DNA of 64,000 nt from Candidatus Choladousia intestinavium. Lineage in GTDB: Bacteria; Bacillota; Clostridia; Lachnospirales; Lachnospiraceae. Below the pieces are notes generated by a model. The model ran no database searches and was not told the origin of the DNA. It saw nothing but the letters and a program-made list of their open reading frames with translations. The stretch spans positions 1 to 64,000 of the forward strand of contig DVGK01000160.1 of assembly GCA_018712785.1 (NCBI GenBank), read 5' to 3'. Numbering within the stretch: position 1 is the first letter of the stretch; the number at the start of each line of letters is the position of its first letter. The position numbers and the translations under genes are program-made. Below, one piece after another: positions 30,345 to 39,465 of the stretch.

Positions 30345-32066
30345 GTGTTTTCTGACAATCATAAAATTTCACTGCGGCAGCTGAAGTACATGGTATTTAT
30401 GGATATTCTTGGAATTCTGTGTATTCTGCTGCCGGTGTACCTTCAGAATGAGACCATTGGAAGCATGGCGGTTTCTCTTCTGGCCGGACTTTTGGTATGG
30501 CTGCTTTTTGCCGGACTGCTGGCCAGAGGAATTTCCTCAGGCAGGACGCCTCTGGAAGCGGTTAGGAAGACCGCCGGCCCTCTTACGGCCTTTTTACTTC
30601 TTGCGGCCGCTGTGGTTTATCTGGCGGCACAGGCCGCGGTTTTCCTGAACCTGTGCGCTGAACTGGCGGGAACGTATCTGCTTCCGGAAACTCCTCTTCC
30701 GGTTTTGGTGCTCCTTCCCCTGGCTGCCGGACTTTTCCTGGCCAGAGGGGGGCTGGAGGTGAGAGCAAGGACCAGCGAGGTGCTGGGACCTGTGGTTCTG
30801 GTACTGTTTTTGATTATGGGGGCCGGAGCTGCTTTTGGCATCCGGAATCCGGGCAGGACGGAAGAGCTGCTGCGGATTCAGGATGAGAGCCTTCTGGGTG
30901 GATATGAGATCTTTGCCTGCGCCGGCGGGCTGTTTCTGCCGGCCCTGACCGGCCATATTAAAAAAGAAGAGGAAGGACAGGAGAAAAAGACCTCCAGGTA
31001 TCTGAGAACGGGAGGAATTTTGGGCGTGCTGCTGCCCGGCATCCTTCTGCTGATTACTGCCCTGTCCTTTGGAAACGGCGGGATGCAGGCCATGGAATTC
31101 CCGGCGGTCCGTGTTATGAGCAGCGTCAGTCTTCCCGGAGGCTTCCTGAAGCGGTGGGACGTCATTTTCCTGCTTCTGATTCTCTTCAGCATGGGTCTGG
31201 CCTGCGGAAGCGCTTTTTGGAATCTGAAAGAATCCAGCCGGGCTTTATGGGAGATGATTCCCAGAGCCGGACAAAATCAAAAGGGCTGTTTGGCCTTTCA
31301 GGGACTTCTTGTACTTCTCGTCTATGCCGCCGCCGCGGGATTTCTAAACGCCCAGACAGCTATGTGTTATTACAGGGCTTTAAATCTTCAGATCCTGACG
31401 CCGTTGTTTCTTCTGGTTCTGCTGCTTCTGTATTTTCGCCTGAAAAAAACAGGAATTATGGCCGCGGCCGCCCTGGCCGCCGTATTCCTGCTGGGCGGCT
31501 GCACAGCCAGGGAGCTGGAGGAGAGGCTGTTTCCCACGGCTTTGCAGGTCAGTCTTGAGGGCGAAGAGGTGCAGATCGCCTATGCCTGGAATCAGGGGAC
31601 GGGGCTGTATGCCGGAGAGGAAGAGACAGAGACGGACTCCGAAGGGGCCGCGGGAGAAAATCAAAATCCCGCGGGAAGCGGCGCGGAAGCAGAAAGCCCC
31701 CTTACCCTGGTCAGGGGAAAAAATCTGGAAGAGGTTTTTAAGAAGGTAGAGAACTACAGTGAAAGGTATATGGATTACAGCCATGTAAAGGCCCTGCTCC
31801 TGGACGAAAAAATACAGGATAAGTCTGAACTGAAGAAAGAGCTTATAGAGTGGCTGGCCGGGGATCCGGCTTTTTCGGCCAATCTGATTCTCTTTCCCAT
31901 GAGAGAATCCGGCCTGAACCTTGAGAAATCCCAGGAGCACAGCAGCGGCCAGGCAGGGCAGTATCTGGAAAACCTCTACGAACACAATGATACGTATCGC
32001 AGCCAGGCTCTTACCTTGGGAGAATGGATTCGGCAGCAGGCAGAAAGTGAAAAGGAACCCCTGTAA
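30345..32066 (+). CDS. GerAB-type transporter fused to a GerAC-like N-terminal segment
   Basis: About 10 TM GerAB-like region, then KKTGIMAAAALAAVFLLGGCTARELEERLFPTALQVSLEGEEVQIAY (GerAC lipobox/domain I like). Start in the track at 30345; a later Met is possible. Confidence 0.75.
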   Translation: MFSDNHKISLRQLKYMVFMDILGILCILLPVYLQNETIGSMAVSLLAGLLVWLLFAGLLARGISSGRTPLEAVRKTAGPLTAFLLLAAAVVYLAAQAAVFLNLCAELAGTYLLPETPLPVLVLLPLAAGLFLARGGLEVRARTSEVLGPVVLVLFLIMGAGAAFGIRNPGRTEELLRIQDESLLGGYEIFACAGGLFLPALTGHIKKEEEGQEKKTSRYLRTGGILGVLLPGILLLITALSFGNGGMQAMEFPAVRVMSSVSLPGGFLKRWDVIFLLLILFSMGLACGSAFWNLKESSRALWEMIPRAGQNQKGCLAFQGLLVLLVYAAAAGFLNAQTAMCYYRALNLQILTPLFLLVLLLLYFRLKKTGIMAAAALAAVFLLGGCTARELEERLFPTALQVSLEGEEVQIAYAWNQGTGLYAGEEETETDSEGAAGENQNPAGSGAEAESPLTLVRGKNLEEVFKKVENYSERYMDYSHVKALLLDEKIQDKSELKKELIEWLAGDPAFSANLILFPMRESGLNLEKSQEHSSGQAGQYLENLYEHNDTYRSQALTLGEWIRQQAESEKEPL

Positions 32067-32212
32067 AAGGAACGCCTCGGGGCCGGGACAAAAAAGGTGT
32101 TGTAGAATCAGGGTTTTCTGTGCTATAGTGGACAGATGAATAGGTCAGAAAAGCGGACATACGCCCAAGAGGCTCTTGTCTGTCCGTTTCATGAGATGGG
32201 AGAGGAGAACAT

Positions 32213-33979
32213 ATGAAACAGATTTTAGATCTGATCAGCCAGGAAGTGATGGAGGCTTTTGAAGCCTGCGGCTACGATCCTTCCTATGGCAGGACAGGGA
32301 TTTCCAACCGGCCGGATCTCTGCGAATACCAGTGCAACGGAGCGATGGCTGCCAGAAAGAAATATGGAAAGGCGCCGGCGGTGATCGCGGCGGAGGTGGT
32401 GGAGAAGCTTAAGGCGAACCCGGCTTTTGAGCTGGCAGAGGCGGTGGGCCCCGGCTTTATCAATCTGAAGGTTAAGGGGGAATTTCTGCAGAAATACCTT
32501 CTTGAAATGCAGGCAGATCCGGATCTGTCTGTAGAAAAGACCAAGAGCACGAAGACCGTTATGCTGGACTACGGCGGACCCAACGTGGCAAAGCCGCTTC
32601 ATGTGGGACATCTGCGTTCTGCTATTATCGGGGAGAGTATTAAGCGGATCGGACGGTTTATGGGACATAAAATGATCGGAGACGTCCATCTGGGGGACTG
32701 GGGACTTCAGATGGGGCTGATTGTGACGGAGCTTAGGCATCGGCAGCCGGATCTTCCGTATTTTGACGATAACTGGAAGGGTGAATATCCCAAAGAGCCG
32801 CCCTTTACAATTTCCGAACTGGAGGAGATCTATCCAAGCGCCAGCGCCAGGTCCAAGGAGGACGAAGCGTACCGGCAGGAGGCTCTGGAGGCTACGAAGC
32901 TGCTTCAGAACGGAAAGCCGGGCTATCGGGCTTTGTGGGAGCATATTTTAAATGTCTCCGTAGCTGACTTAAAGAAAAATTATAAAAAGCTGAATGTGGA
33001 ATTTGACCTGTGGAAAAAGGAATCTGACGCTCAGCCCTACATCCCGGATATGGTAGAGAGGATGAAAGCGGAGGGATATGCCTATGAAGATCAGGGAGCT
33101 CTTGTGGTGGATGTGAAGGAAGAGTCCGATACGAAGGAAGTGCCTCCCTGTATTCTTTTGAAATCAGACGGCGCCTCTTTGTACACCACCACAGACCTGG
33201 CTACGATTGTAGAGCGAATGAAGCTGTTTCATCCTCAGGAGATCATCTATATTGTGGATAAACGGCAGGAAATGCATTTTACCCAGGTATTCCGCTGCGC
33301 CAGAAAGACGGAGCTTGTGGGGGAAGATACGCAGCTTAAGTTCCTTGGCTTCGGAACCATGAACGGGAAGGACGGAAAGCCCTTTAAGACCAGGGACGGA
33401 GGCGTTATGCGCTTGGAAACCCTCATCGGGGAGATCACCGATGAGATGTACAGGAAGATCCTGGAGAACCATGAGGCGGATCCTGGGGAGGCCAGGAAGA
33501 CGGCGGAAATCGTAGGCCTGGCGGCCATTAAATACGGAGACCTCTCCAACCAGGCGTCCAAGGATTATGTGTTCGATGTAGAACGGTTTACTTCTTTCGA
33601 GGGAAATACGGGCCCCTATATTCTGTATACGATTGTAAGAATTAAATCCATTCTGTCAAAATATAGAGAAGCAGGAAGAACGGTGGAGATAGGAGGAATC
33701 CTGCCGCCGGCTGGAGATGTGGAGAAGGATCTGGTGCTGTCTCTGTGCGGCTTTAACAGCGCCATTGCTCAGGCGTACGCGGAGACGGCGCCCCATAAGA
33801 TCTGTTCCTATATTTACGAGCTGTCCAACGCCTTCAACCGCTTTTATCATGAGACGAAAATTCTCTCAGAAGAGGACGAGAGGCAGCAGGAGAGCTGGAT
33901 TCAGATTCTGGAGCTTACCAGGAGGGTGCTGGAGACCAGCATTGATCTTCTGGGCTTCTCTGCGCCGGAGCGGATGTAA
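32213..33979 (+). CDS. argS: arginyl-tRNA synthetase
   Basis: DYGGPNVAKPLHVGHLRSAIIGESIKR, DKRQEMHFTQVF, FNRFYHETKIL. Confidence 0.96.
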   Translation: MKQILDLISQEVMEAFEACGYDPSYGRTGISNRPDLCEYQCNGAMAARKKYGKAPAVIAAEVVEKLKANPAFELAEAVGPGFINLKVKGEFLQKYLLEMQADPDLSVEKTKSTKTVMLDYGGPNVAKPLHVGHLRSAIIGESIKRIGRFMGHKMIGDVHLGDWGLQMGLIVTELRHRQPDLPYFDDNWKGEYPKEPPFTISELEEIYPSASARSKEDEAYRQEALEATKLLQNGKPGYRALWEHILNVSVADLKKNYKKLNVEFDLWKKESDAQPYIPDMVERMKAEGYAYEDQGALVVDVKEESDTKEVPPCILLKSDGASLYTTTDLATIVERMKLFHPQEIIYIVDKRQEMHFTQVFRCARKTELVGEDTQLKFLGFGTMNGKDGKPFKTRDGGVMRLETLIGEITDEMYRKILENHEADPGEARKTAEIVGLAAIKYGDLSNQASKDYVFDVERFTSFEGNTGPYILYTIVRIKSILSKYREAGRTVEIGGILPPAGDVEKDLVLSLCGFNSAIAQAYAETAPHKICSYIYELSNAFNRFYHETKILSEEDERQQESWIQILELTRRVLETSIDLLGFSAPERM

Positions 33980-34005
33980 AGGCTTTGGCAGAAAGGCGGC
34001 AGTGT

Positions 34006-34389
34006 ATGAAATACATAAAACAGTTTGTCATTATACTTACTGTTTCTTTTCTGGGAGAGGTGCTGCGGGCTGTGCTGCCTCTTCCGGTGCCGGCCAGTAT
34101 CTACGGACTCCTGCTGATGCTTCTGGCGCTGTGCACCGGTGTGATTCCCCTGGATTCTGTGCGGGAGACGGGGCGATTTTTGATTGAAATCATGCCTCTG
34201 ATGTTTATCCCGGCGGCTGTGGGGCTTATTGAGTCCTGGGATAAGATCAGCCCCATTGTCTTTGAGCTGATTGTAATAACGGCCGTGTCCACGGTTCTGG
34301 TTATGGTTCTTTCAGGAAGAGTAACCCAGTGGGTGATCCGAAGAGAAAACAGAAAATCACAGAGTACAGGGGAGGCAGAGGGGAAATGA
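34006..34389 (+). CDS. CidA/LrgA family protein
   Basis: Four-TM LrgA pattern LPLPVPASIYGLLLMLLALCTGVIPL; start MKYIKQF. Confidence 0.88.
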   Translation: MKYIKQFVIILTVSFLGEVLRAVLPLPVPASIYGLLLMLLALCTGVIPLDSVRETGRFLIEIMPLMFIPAAVGLIESWDKISPIVFELIVITAVSTVLVMVLSGRVTQWVIRRENRKSQSTGEAEGK

Positions 34390-35078
34390 GAGAGATCCTG
34401 TGTGAGTCTACTTTTTTTGGAGTGGCGGTCAGCATCCTGGCCTATGAGGCGGGTATTTTTCTGAAAAAGAAGCTGAAGCTGGCGATTTTTAATCCTCTGC
34501 TGGTGGCAGTGGCGGCAGTGATTGTATTTCTTCTGCTTACAGGCGTAGACTACGACAGCTACGCGGCAGGGGCGGACAAGCTCAGTTATCTGCTGACGCC
34601 TGCTACAGTGTGCCTGGCCATCCCTCTCTATGAGCAGATCTCGCTGCTGAAGCATCACGCCAAGGCCATTCTGGCAGGGCTGGTTTCCGGCGTGCTTACA
34701 AGCCTGATCTCGATTCTGGGGATGGCTGTGGTTTTCGGACTGAGCCATGAAGAGTATGTGACCCTTCTTCCAAAGTCCATTACAACGGCCATCGGAATGG
34801 GCGTCTCAGAAGAATTGGGAGGTATCGTAACGATTACAGTGGCTGTGATTATTGTGACAGGGATTCTGGGAAATGTAATCGCGGATCCCGTTTGCCGGCT
34901 TTTTAAAATCCAGGAGCCTGTGGCGAAGGGAGTGGCGATCGGTTCTGCTTCTCATGCCATCGGAACGGCGAAAGCCATGGAGATGGGTGAGATCGAGGGA
35001 GCCATGAGCAGTCTCTCTATAGCGGTGGCCGGACTGCTGACGGTGGTGGGAGCCTCGGTATTTGCCGGTTTTCTGTAA
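34386..35078 (+). CDS. LrgB family protein
   Basis: [72 protein letters not shown] overlap with LrgA. Confidence 0.93.
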   Translation: MREILCESTFFGVAVSILAYEAGIFLKKKLKLAIFNPLLVAVAAVIVFLLLTGVDYDSYAAGADKLSYLLTPATVCLAIPLYEQISLLKHHAKAILAGLVSGVLTSLISILGMAVVFGLSHEEYVTLLPKSITTAIGMGVSEELGGIVTITVAVIIVTGILGNVIADPVCRLFKIQEPVAKGVAIGSASHAIGTAKAMEMGEIEGAMSSLSIAVAGLLTVVGASVFAGFL

Positions 35079-35108
35079 CAGTTTTCTGCGTGAGCGCGTA
35101 AAAAGTCT

Positions 35109-35137
35109 TTGTATTTTTATAAGAAATATGTTATATT
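35109..35137 (+). promoter_or_regulatory. candidate promoter upstream of amino-acid ABC operon
   Basis: TTGTAT - 17 bp - TATATT. Confidence 0.45.
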
Positions 35138-35152
35138 ATGGAGCAATAGGGA

Positions 35153-35197
35153 ACAAAGGAGCTCCTGATTTGCTTAGGATTCCTTTGTATTTTTATA
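35153..35197 (+). terminator. terminator-like hairpin in the leader between that promoter and the SBP gene
   Basis: ACAAAGGA-gc-TCCT-gatttgctt-AGGA-t-TCCTTTGT then ATTTTTAT. Confidence 0.6.
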
Positions 35198-35222
35198 TTA
35201 CAGGAAAGTGGAGGAGAAAAAG

Positions 35223-36065
35223 ATGAAGAGATACGTAAAGGCAGCAGTGAGCGCAGGGTGTGCGGCGGCAATGATTCTTGGGACAGGCGTTTTTGCTTCC
35301 GCGGAGGAGACGAAGACTTTGAGAGTGGCTATGGAGTGCGGATACGCTCCCTACAACTGGACGCAGCCCACGGACGAAAACGGCGCGGTTCCCATTTCGG
35401 ACAGCAATGAGTACGCCTACGGCTACGATGTTATGATGGCTCAGCATATCTGTGAGGAGCTGGGATATGATCTGGAGATTGTGAAGCTGGACTGGGATTC
35501 TCTGGTTCCCGCTGTAGTTTCCGGCACAGTAGACTGCGTCATCGCGGGCCAGTCCATTACTTCTGAGAGACTGGAGGTAGTAGATTTTACCGTTCCGTAT
35601 TATTATGCATCCATTATTACCCTGACGAAGAGTGACAGTGAATACGCGGATGCCAAAGGTGTGGCAGATCTTGCCGGCGCTACCTGTACTTCACAGTTAA
35701 ATACAGTGTGGTACGATGTGTGCCTGCCGCAGATCGAGGATGCCGATATCCTTCCGGCACAGGATTCAGCTCCCGCCATGCTGGTAGCTCTGGATTCAGA
35801 CAAATGTGACCTGGTGGTAACAGATATGCCTACAGGTATGGCGGCTGTGGTTGCGTACCCGGATCTGACGCTTCTGGACTTCTCCGGAACCGAGGATGAT
35901 TTTGAGGTGTCGGATGAGGAAATCAACATCGGCATTTCTGTACAGAAGGGCAATACAGAGCTTCTGGACGCCATCAACGGAGTTTTGGAAGAGATGACCC
36001 CTGAGGACTATGAAGAGATGATGAATGAGGCGATCTCTGTTCAGCCTCTTTCTGACGCGGAGTAA
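35223..36065 (+). CDS. amino acid ABC transporter substrate-binding protein
   Basis: Signal peptide MKRYVKAAVSAGCAAAMILGTGVFASAEE, family 3 SBP pattern VAMECGYAPYNW, SERLEVVDFTVPYY. Confidence 0.92.
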   Translation: MKRYVKAAVSAGCAAAMILGTGVFASAEETKTLRVAMECGYAPYNWTQPTDENGAVPISDSNEYAYGYDVMMAQHICEELGYDLEIVKLDWDSLVPAVVSGTVDCVIAGQSITSERLEVVDFTVPYYYASIITLTKSDSEYADAKGVADLAGATCTSQLNTVWYDVCLPQIEDADILPAQDSAPAMLVALDSDKCDLVVTDMPTGMAAVVAYPDLTLLDFSGTEDDFEVSDEEINIGISVQKGNTELLDAINGVLEEMTPEDYEEMMNEAISVQPLSDAE

Positions 36066-36068
36066 AGG

Positions 36069-36130
36069 CTTCTGGCGACAGAAGCAGCTGTCTGGAGAGA
36101 GGGCGGCAGTCCGGCCGGTCCGGCTGCCGC
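36069..36130. repeat. two hairpins between SBP and permease genes
   Basis: CTTCTG-GCGA-CAGAAG (36069-36084) and GCGGCAG...CTGCCGC (36103-36130). Confidence 0.6.
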
Positions 36131-36149
36131 GGGAAAGGAGTAGAGGATT

Positions 36150-36941
36150 ATGCCTCAGGATTTTTTAGGAAGAATATGGTATATTCTTGACAATAACTGG
36201 ATGTCCTTTCTGACGGGAGCGGTCAATACCATGATTATTGCCCTGGTGAGCACCCTGATCGGATGTGTCATCGGTTTCGCGGTGGGACTGGTCCAGACCA
36301 TTCCCCTGGATAAAAAGGGGAATCCCCTGAAAAAAGGCCTGCTGTATCTGGTGCGCCTCATCTTAAATATCTATGTGGAGGTATTCAGGGGAACGCCCAT
36401 GATGGCCCAGGCTATGTTTATTTATTTCGGCTCGTCAGCCGTTTTCGGAATTAATATGTCCATGTGGTTCGCGGCCTTTTTTATTGTATCCATCAACACA
36501 GGCGCCTACATGGCTGAGACAGTCCGAGGAGGCATACTCTCCATTGATCCCGGACAGACGGAAGGAGCCAAGGCCATCGGCATGAACCACGTACAGACTA
36601 TGATGTATGTGATTCTGCCCCAGGCTCTCCGGAATATCATGCCTCAGATCGGAAACAATCTTGTAATCAATATAAAGGATACGTGTGTGCTTTCCACCAT
36701 CGGTATTGTGGAGCTGACGTATGCCACAAGAAGCGTGGCAGGAGCTCTGTATACGTATTTTGAAGCTTTTTCCATCGCCATGGTGATTTATTTCATCCTG
36801 ACCTTTGCCTGCTCCAGACTTCTTCGGATGTGGGAGAAGAGAATGGATGGAAGCGACAACTATGACCTGGCTACCACAGATACCCTGGCCCATACCAGCG
36901 GCCTGTACAAATACACGGGAAGGGAGGAGGATGACGAGTGA
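36150..36941 (+). CDS. amino acid ABC transporter permease
   Basis: HisM/GlnP-like: [43 protein letters not shown]. Confidence 0.94.
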   Translation: MPQDFLGRIWYILDNNWMSFLTGAVNTMIIALVSTLIGCVIGFAVGLVQTIPLDKKGNPLKKGLLYLVRLILNIYVEVFRGTPMMAQAMFIYFGSSAVFGINMSMWFAAFFIVSINTGAYMAETVRGGILSIDPGQTEGAKAIGMNHVQTMMYVILPQALRNIMPQIGNNLVINIKDTCVLSTIGIVELTYATRSVAGALYTYFEAFSIAMVIYFILTFACSRLLRMWEKRMDGSDNYDLATTDTLAHTSGLYKYTGREEDDE

Positions 36942-37681
36942 GTAAAGAAGAAGTAATCCGAATCCATCATCTGAGCAAGACCTTCGGAAAGAACGTGGTG
37001 CTCCGGGATATTGATTTTTCTGTGTCTTCCGGGGATGTAACGTGTATTATCGGGGCTTCCGGCTCAGGAAAATCCACTCTGCTGCGGTGCCTGAACCTGC
37101 TGGAAACGCCTACCACGGGAGAGGTGTTCTACCACGGACAGGATATTATCAAGAGCGGCATCAATGAGGCGGCCTACCGGGCCAAGGTGGGAATGGTATT
37201 TCAGAGCTTTAACCTTTTCAACAATATGACTGTGCTGGAAAACTGTATGATCGGCCAGATCAAGGTGCTGAAGAAAAAGAAAGAGGAGGCAAAAGAAAGC
37301 GCCCTCTCCTTCCTGGAGAAGGTAGGAATGGCCCCCTATATCAACGCGAAGCCCAGACAGCTTTCCGGAGGACAGAAGCAGAGAGTAGCCATTGCCAGAG
37401 CCCTGGCTATGGAGCCGGAGCTGCTGCTTTTTGACGAGCCCACCTCCGCTCTGGATCCCCAGATGGTAGGAGAGGTTCTGGATGTTATGAAGCAGCTGGC
37501 ACGGGAAGGGCTGACCATGATTATTGTGACCCATGAGATGGCCTTTGCCCGGGATGTTTCCAACCATGTAGTTTTCATGGCGGACGGAGTGATTGCGGAG
37601 GAGGGAGAACCGGACCAGATTTTCAACCATCCGCAGAACCCGAAGACCACGGAATTTTTAAGCCGGTTTATGAGGGGATAA
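36938..37681 (+). CDS. amino acid ABC transporter ATP-binding protein
   Basis: Walker [47 protein letters not shown]. Confidence 0.96.
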   Translation: MSKEEVIRIHHLSKTFGKNVVLRDIDFSVSSGDVTCIIGASGSGKSTLLRCLNLLETPTTGEVFYHGQDIIKSGINEAAYRAKVGMVFQSFNLFNNMTVLENCMIGQIKVLKKKKEEAKESALSFLEKVGMAPYINAKPRQLSGGQKQRVAIARALAMEPELLLFDEPTSALDPQMVGEVLDVMKQLAREGLTMIIVTHEMAFARDVSNHVVFMADGVIAEEGEPDQIFNHPQNPKTTEFLSRFMRG

Positions 37682-37704
37682 GCCGACGAAGGGATGAAAA
37701 ATTT

Positions 37705-38559
37705 ATGATTCATATTTTAGAACATTGTGTGACGGATACACTGAAGGTCCTGCCGCTTCTGTTTCTGTCTTATATTCTGGTAGAGTATATAGAACACCGC
37801 ATGACCAGCCGGACCCGGGAGATGATCTTCCGGGCCGGGAAGGCAGGACCTGTAATCGGGGCTTTGGTGGGAATGATTCCTCAGTGCGGCTTTTCGGCCG
37901 CAGCGGCAGGTCTCTTTGCCGGGGGAGTGATCTCACCGGGAACCCTTCTGGCAGTATTCTTATCCACTTCTGATGAGATGCTGCCGATTCTGCTGTCAGA
38001 GCGGACTCCTGTATCAGTAATTCTGAAAATCCTTCTGATTAAAGGAGCTGTGGCGGCTCTGGCAGGCATTCTGGTGGATCTTGCGGCGGCGGCCTTCGGG
38101 AAAAACAAAAGGATGGAGCACGGCCACTCGCCTTTATGCGAACATGGACACTGTCACTGTGGGGAAGGCGGAATTCTCCGCCCGGCGCTTTATCATACCC
38201 TTCAGGTGACAGTATTTTTGTTCCTGATCAATCTGGTGCTGGGATTCGGCATGGAATGGCTGGAGGAATCCCGGGCTATGCAGGTAATCACAGGAACTGT
38301 TTTCCTCCAGGAAGCTATCTGCGCATTGGTGGGGATGATCCCCAACTGCGCGGCCTCTGTGCTGATCACACAGCTTTATCTGGGGGGAGTGATCCATGCG
38401 GGGGCGCTTTTTTCCGGCCTGCTGTGCGGGGCAGGAAGCGGTCTTCTGGTTTTGTTTCGGACAAATCGGAATCCGAAGCAGAATCTGATTTTTCTGGTTC
38501 TTCTGTATGGAATCGGACTGACAGCGGGATTTCTCATTGGACAGACGGGAATTATGTAG
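37705..38559 (+). CDS. putative metal exporter, ArsP_2/putative manganese transporter-like, with His/Cys-rich loop
   Basis: MIPQCGFSAAAAGLFAGGVISPGTLLAVFLSTSDEMLPIL; loop MEHGHSPLCEHGHCHCGEGG. Confidence 0.7.
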   Translation: MIHILEHCVTDTLKVLPLLFLSYILVEYIEHRMTSRTREMIFRAGKAGPVIGALVGMIPQCGFSAAAAGLFAGGVISPGTLLAVFLSTSDEMLPILLSERTPVSVILKILLIKGAVAALAGILVDLAAAAFGKNKRMEHGHSPLCEHGHCHCGEGGILRPALYHTLQVTVFLFLINLVLGFGMEWLEESRAMQVITGTVFLQEAICALVGMIPNCAASVLITQLYLGGVIHAGALFSGLLCGAGSGLLVLFRTNRNPKQNLIFLVLLYGIGLTAGFLIGQTGIM

Positions 38560-38574
38560 AAGGAAGGATAGAAA

Positions 38575-39456
38575 ATGGATTATATGATTCGGGCTACAGC
38601 GGCGGATCAGCAGATCCGCGCTTTTGCCGCTACAACAAGGGAGACGGTAGAGAAGGCCAGAGAGTATCATAATACAAGTCCGGTGGCGACAGCCGCTCTT
38701 GGAAGACTTCTGAGCGCGGGAGCTATGATGGGCGCTATGATGAAGGGAGAGAAAGATCTCCTTACCATACAGGTAAAAGGCGACGGCCCCATAGGCAGCG
38801 TCACCGTGACGGCTGACAGCAGCGGAGGCGTCAAGGGTTACGCAGCCAATCCTCAGGTGCTTCTTCCGGCAAATCTGGCAGGAAAGCTGGATGTGGGCGG
38901 AGCCGTGGGAAAGGGAACTCTGCGGGTCATTAAGGATCTGGGGATGAAAGAGCCTTATACAGGTCAGTGTGAGCTTCAGACAGGAGAGATCGGGGACGAT
39001 CTTACGTATTATTTCGCCGTGTCGGAGCAGGTTCCTTCTTCTGTAGGGCTTGGGGTTCTCTTAAACAGGGAGAATACCGTGCGCCAGGCAGGAGGATTTA
39101 TCATACAGCTGATGCCCTTCACTTCTGAGGAGGTGATTCAGAAGCTGGAGGGAAAATTGGCGGGACTTCACTCTGTCACTGCTCTTCTGGATCAGGGGAT
39201 GACGCCGGAGGACATGCTGAACGAGCTTCTGGGAGACTTTGGAGTAGAGTTTACAGAGCGTGTTCCGGTGGAGTACCGCTGCGGCTGCTCCAGGGAACGG
39301 ATTGAAAAAGCGCTGATCAGCATTGGGAAAAAGGAACTGCAGGAGATGATTTCAGAAGGGAAAACCATAGAGGTGAACTGCCAGTTCTGCGGCAAATCCT
39401 ATTCTGTGACGGTTGAGGAGCTGCGGGAGCTTTTGAAACGGGCGGTTCGGAAATAG
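38575..39456 (+). CDS. hslO: Hsp33 redox-regulated chaperone
   Basis: DYMIRATAADQQIRAFAATTRETVE, C-terminal YRCGCSRERIEKAL...VNCQFCGKSY. Confidence 0.96.
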   Translation: MDYMIRATAADQQIRAFAATTRETVEKAREYHNTSPVATAALGRLLSAGAMMGAMMKGEKDLLTIQVKGDGPIGSVTVTADSSGGVKGYAANPQVLLPANLAGKLDVGGAVGKGTLRVIKDLGMKEPYTGQCELQTGEIGDDLTYYFAVSEQVPSSVGLGVLLNRENTVRQAGGFIIQLMPFTSEEVIQKLEGKLAGLHSVTALLDQGMTPEDMLNELLGDFGVEFTERVPVEYRCGCSRERIEKALISIGKKELQEMISEGKTIEVNCQFCGKSYSVTVEELRELLKRAVRK

Positions 39457-39465
39457 AGGTGGCCA

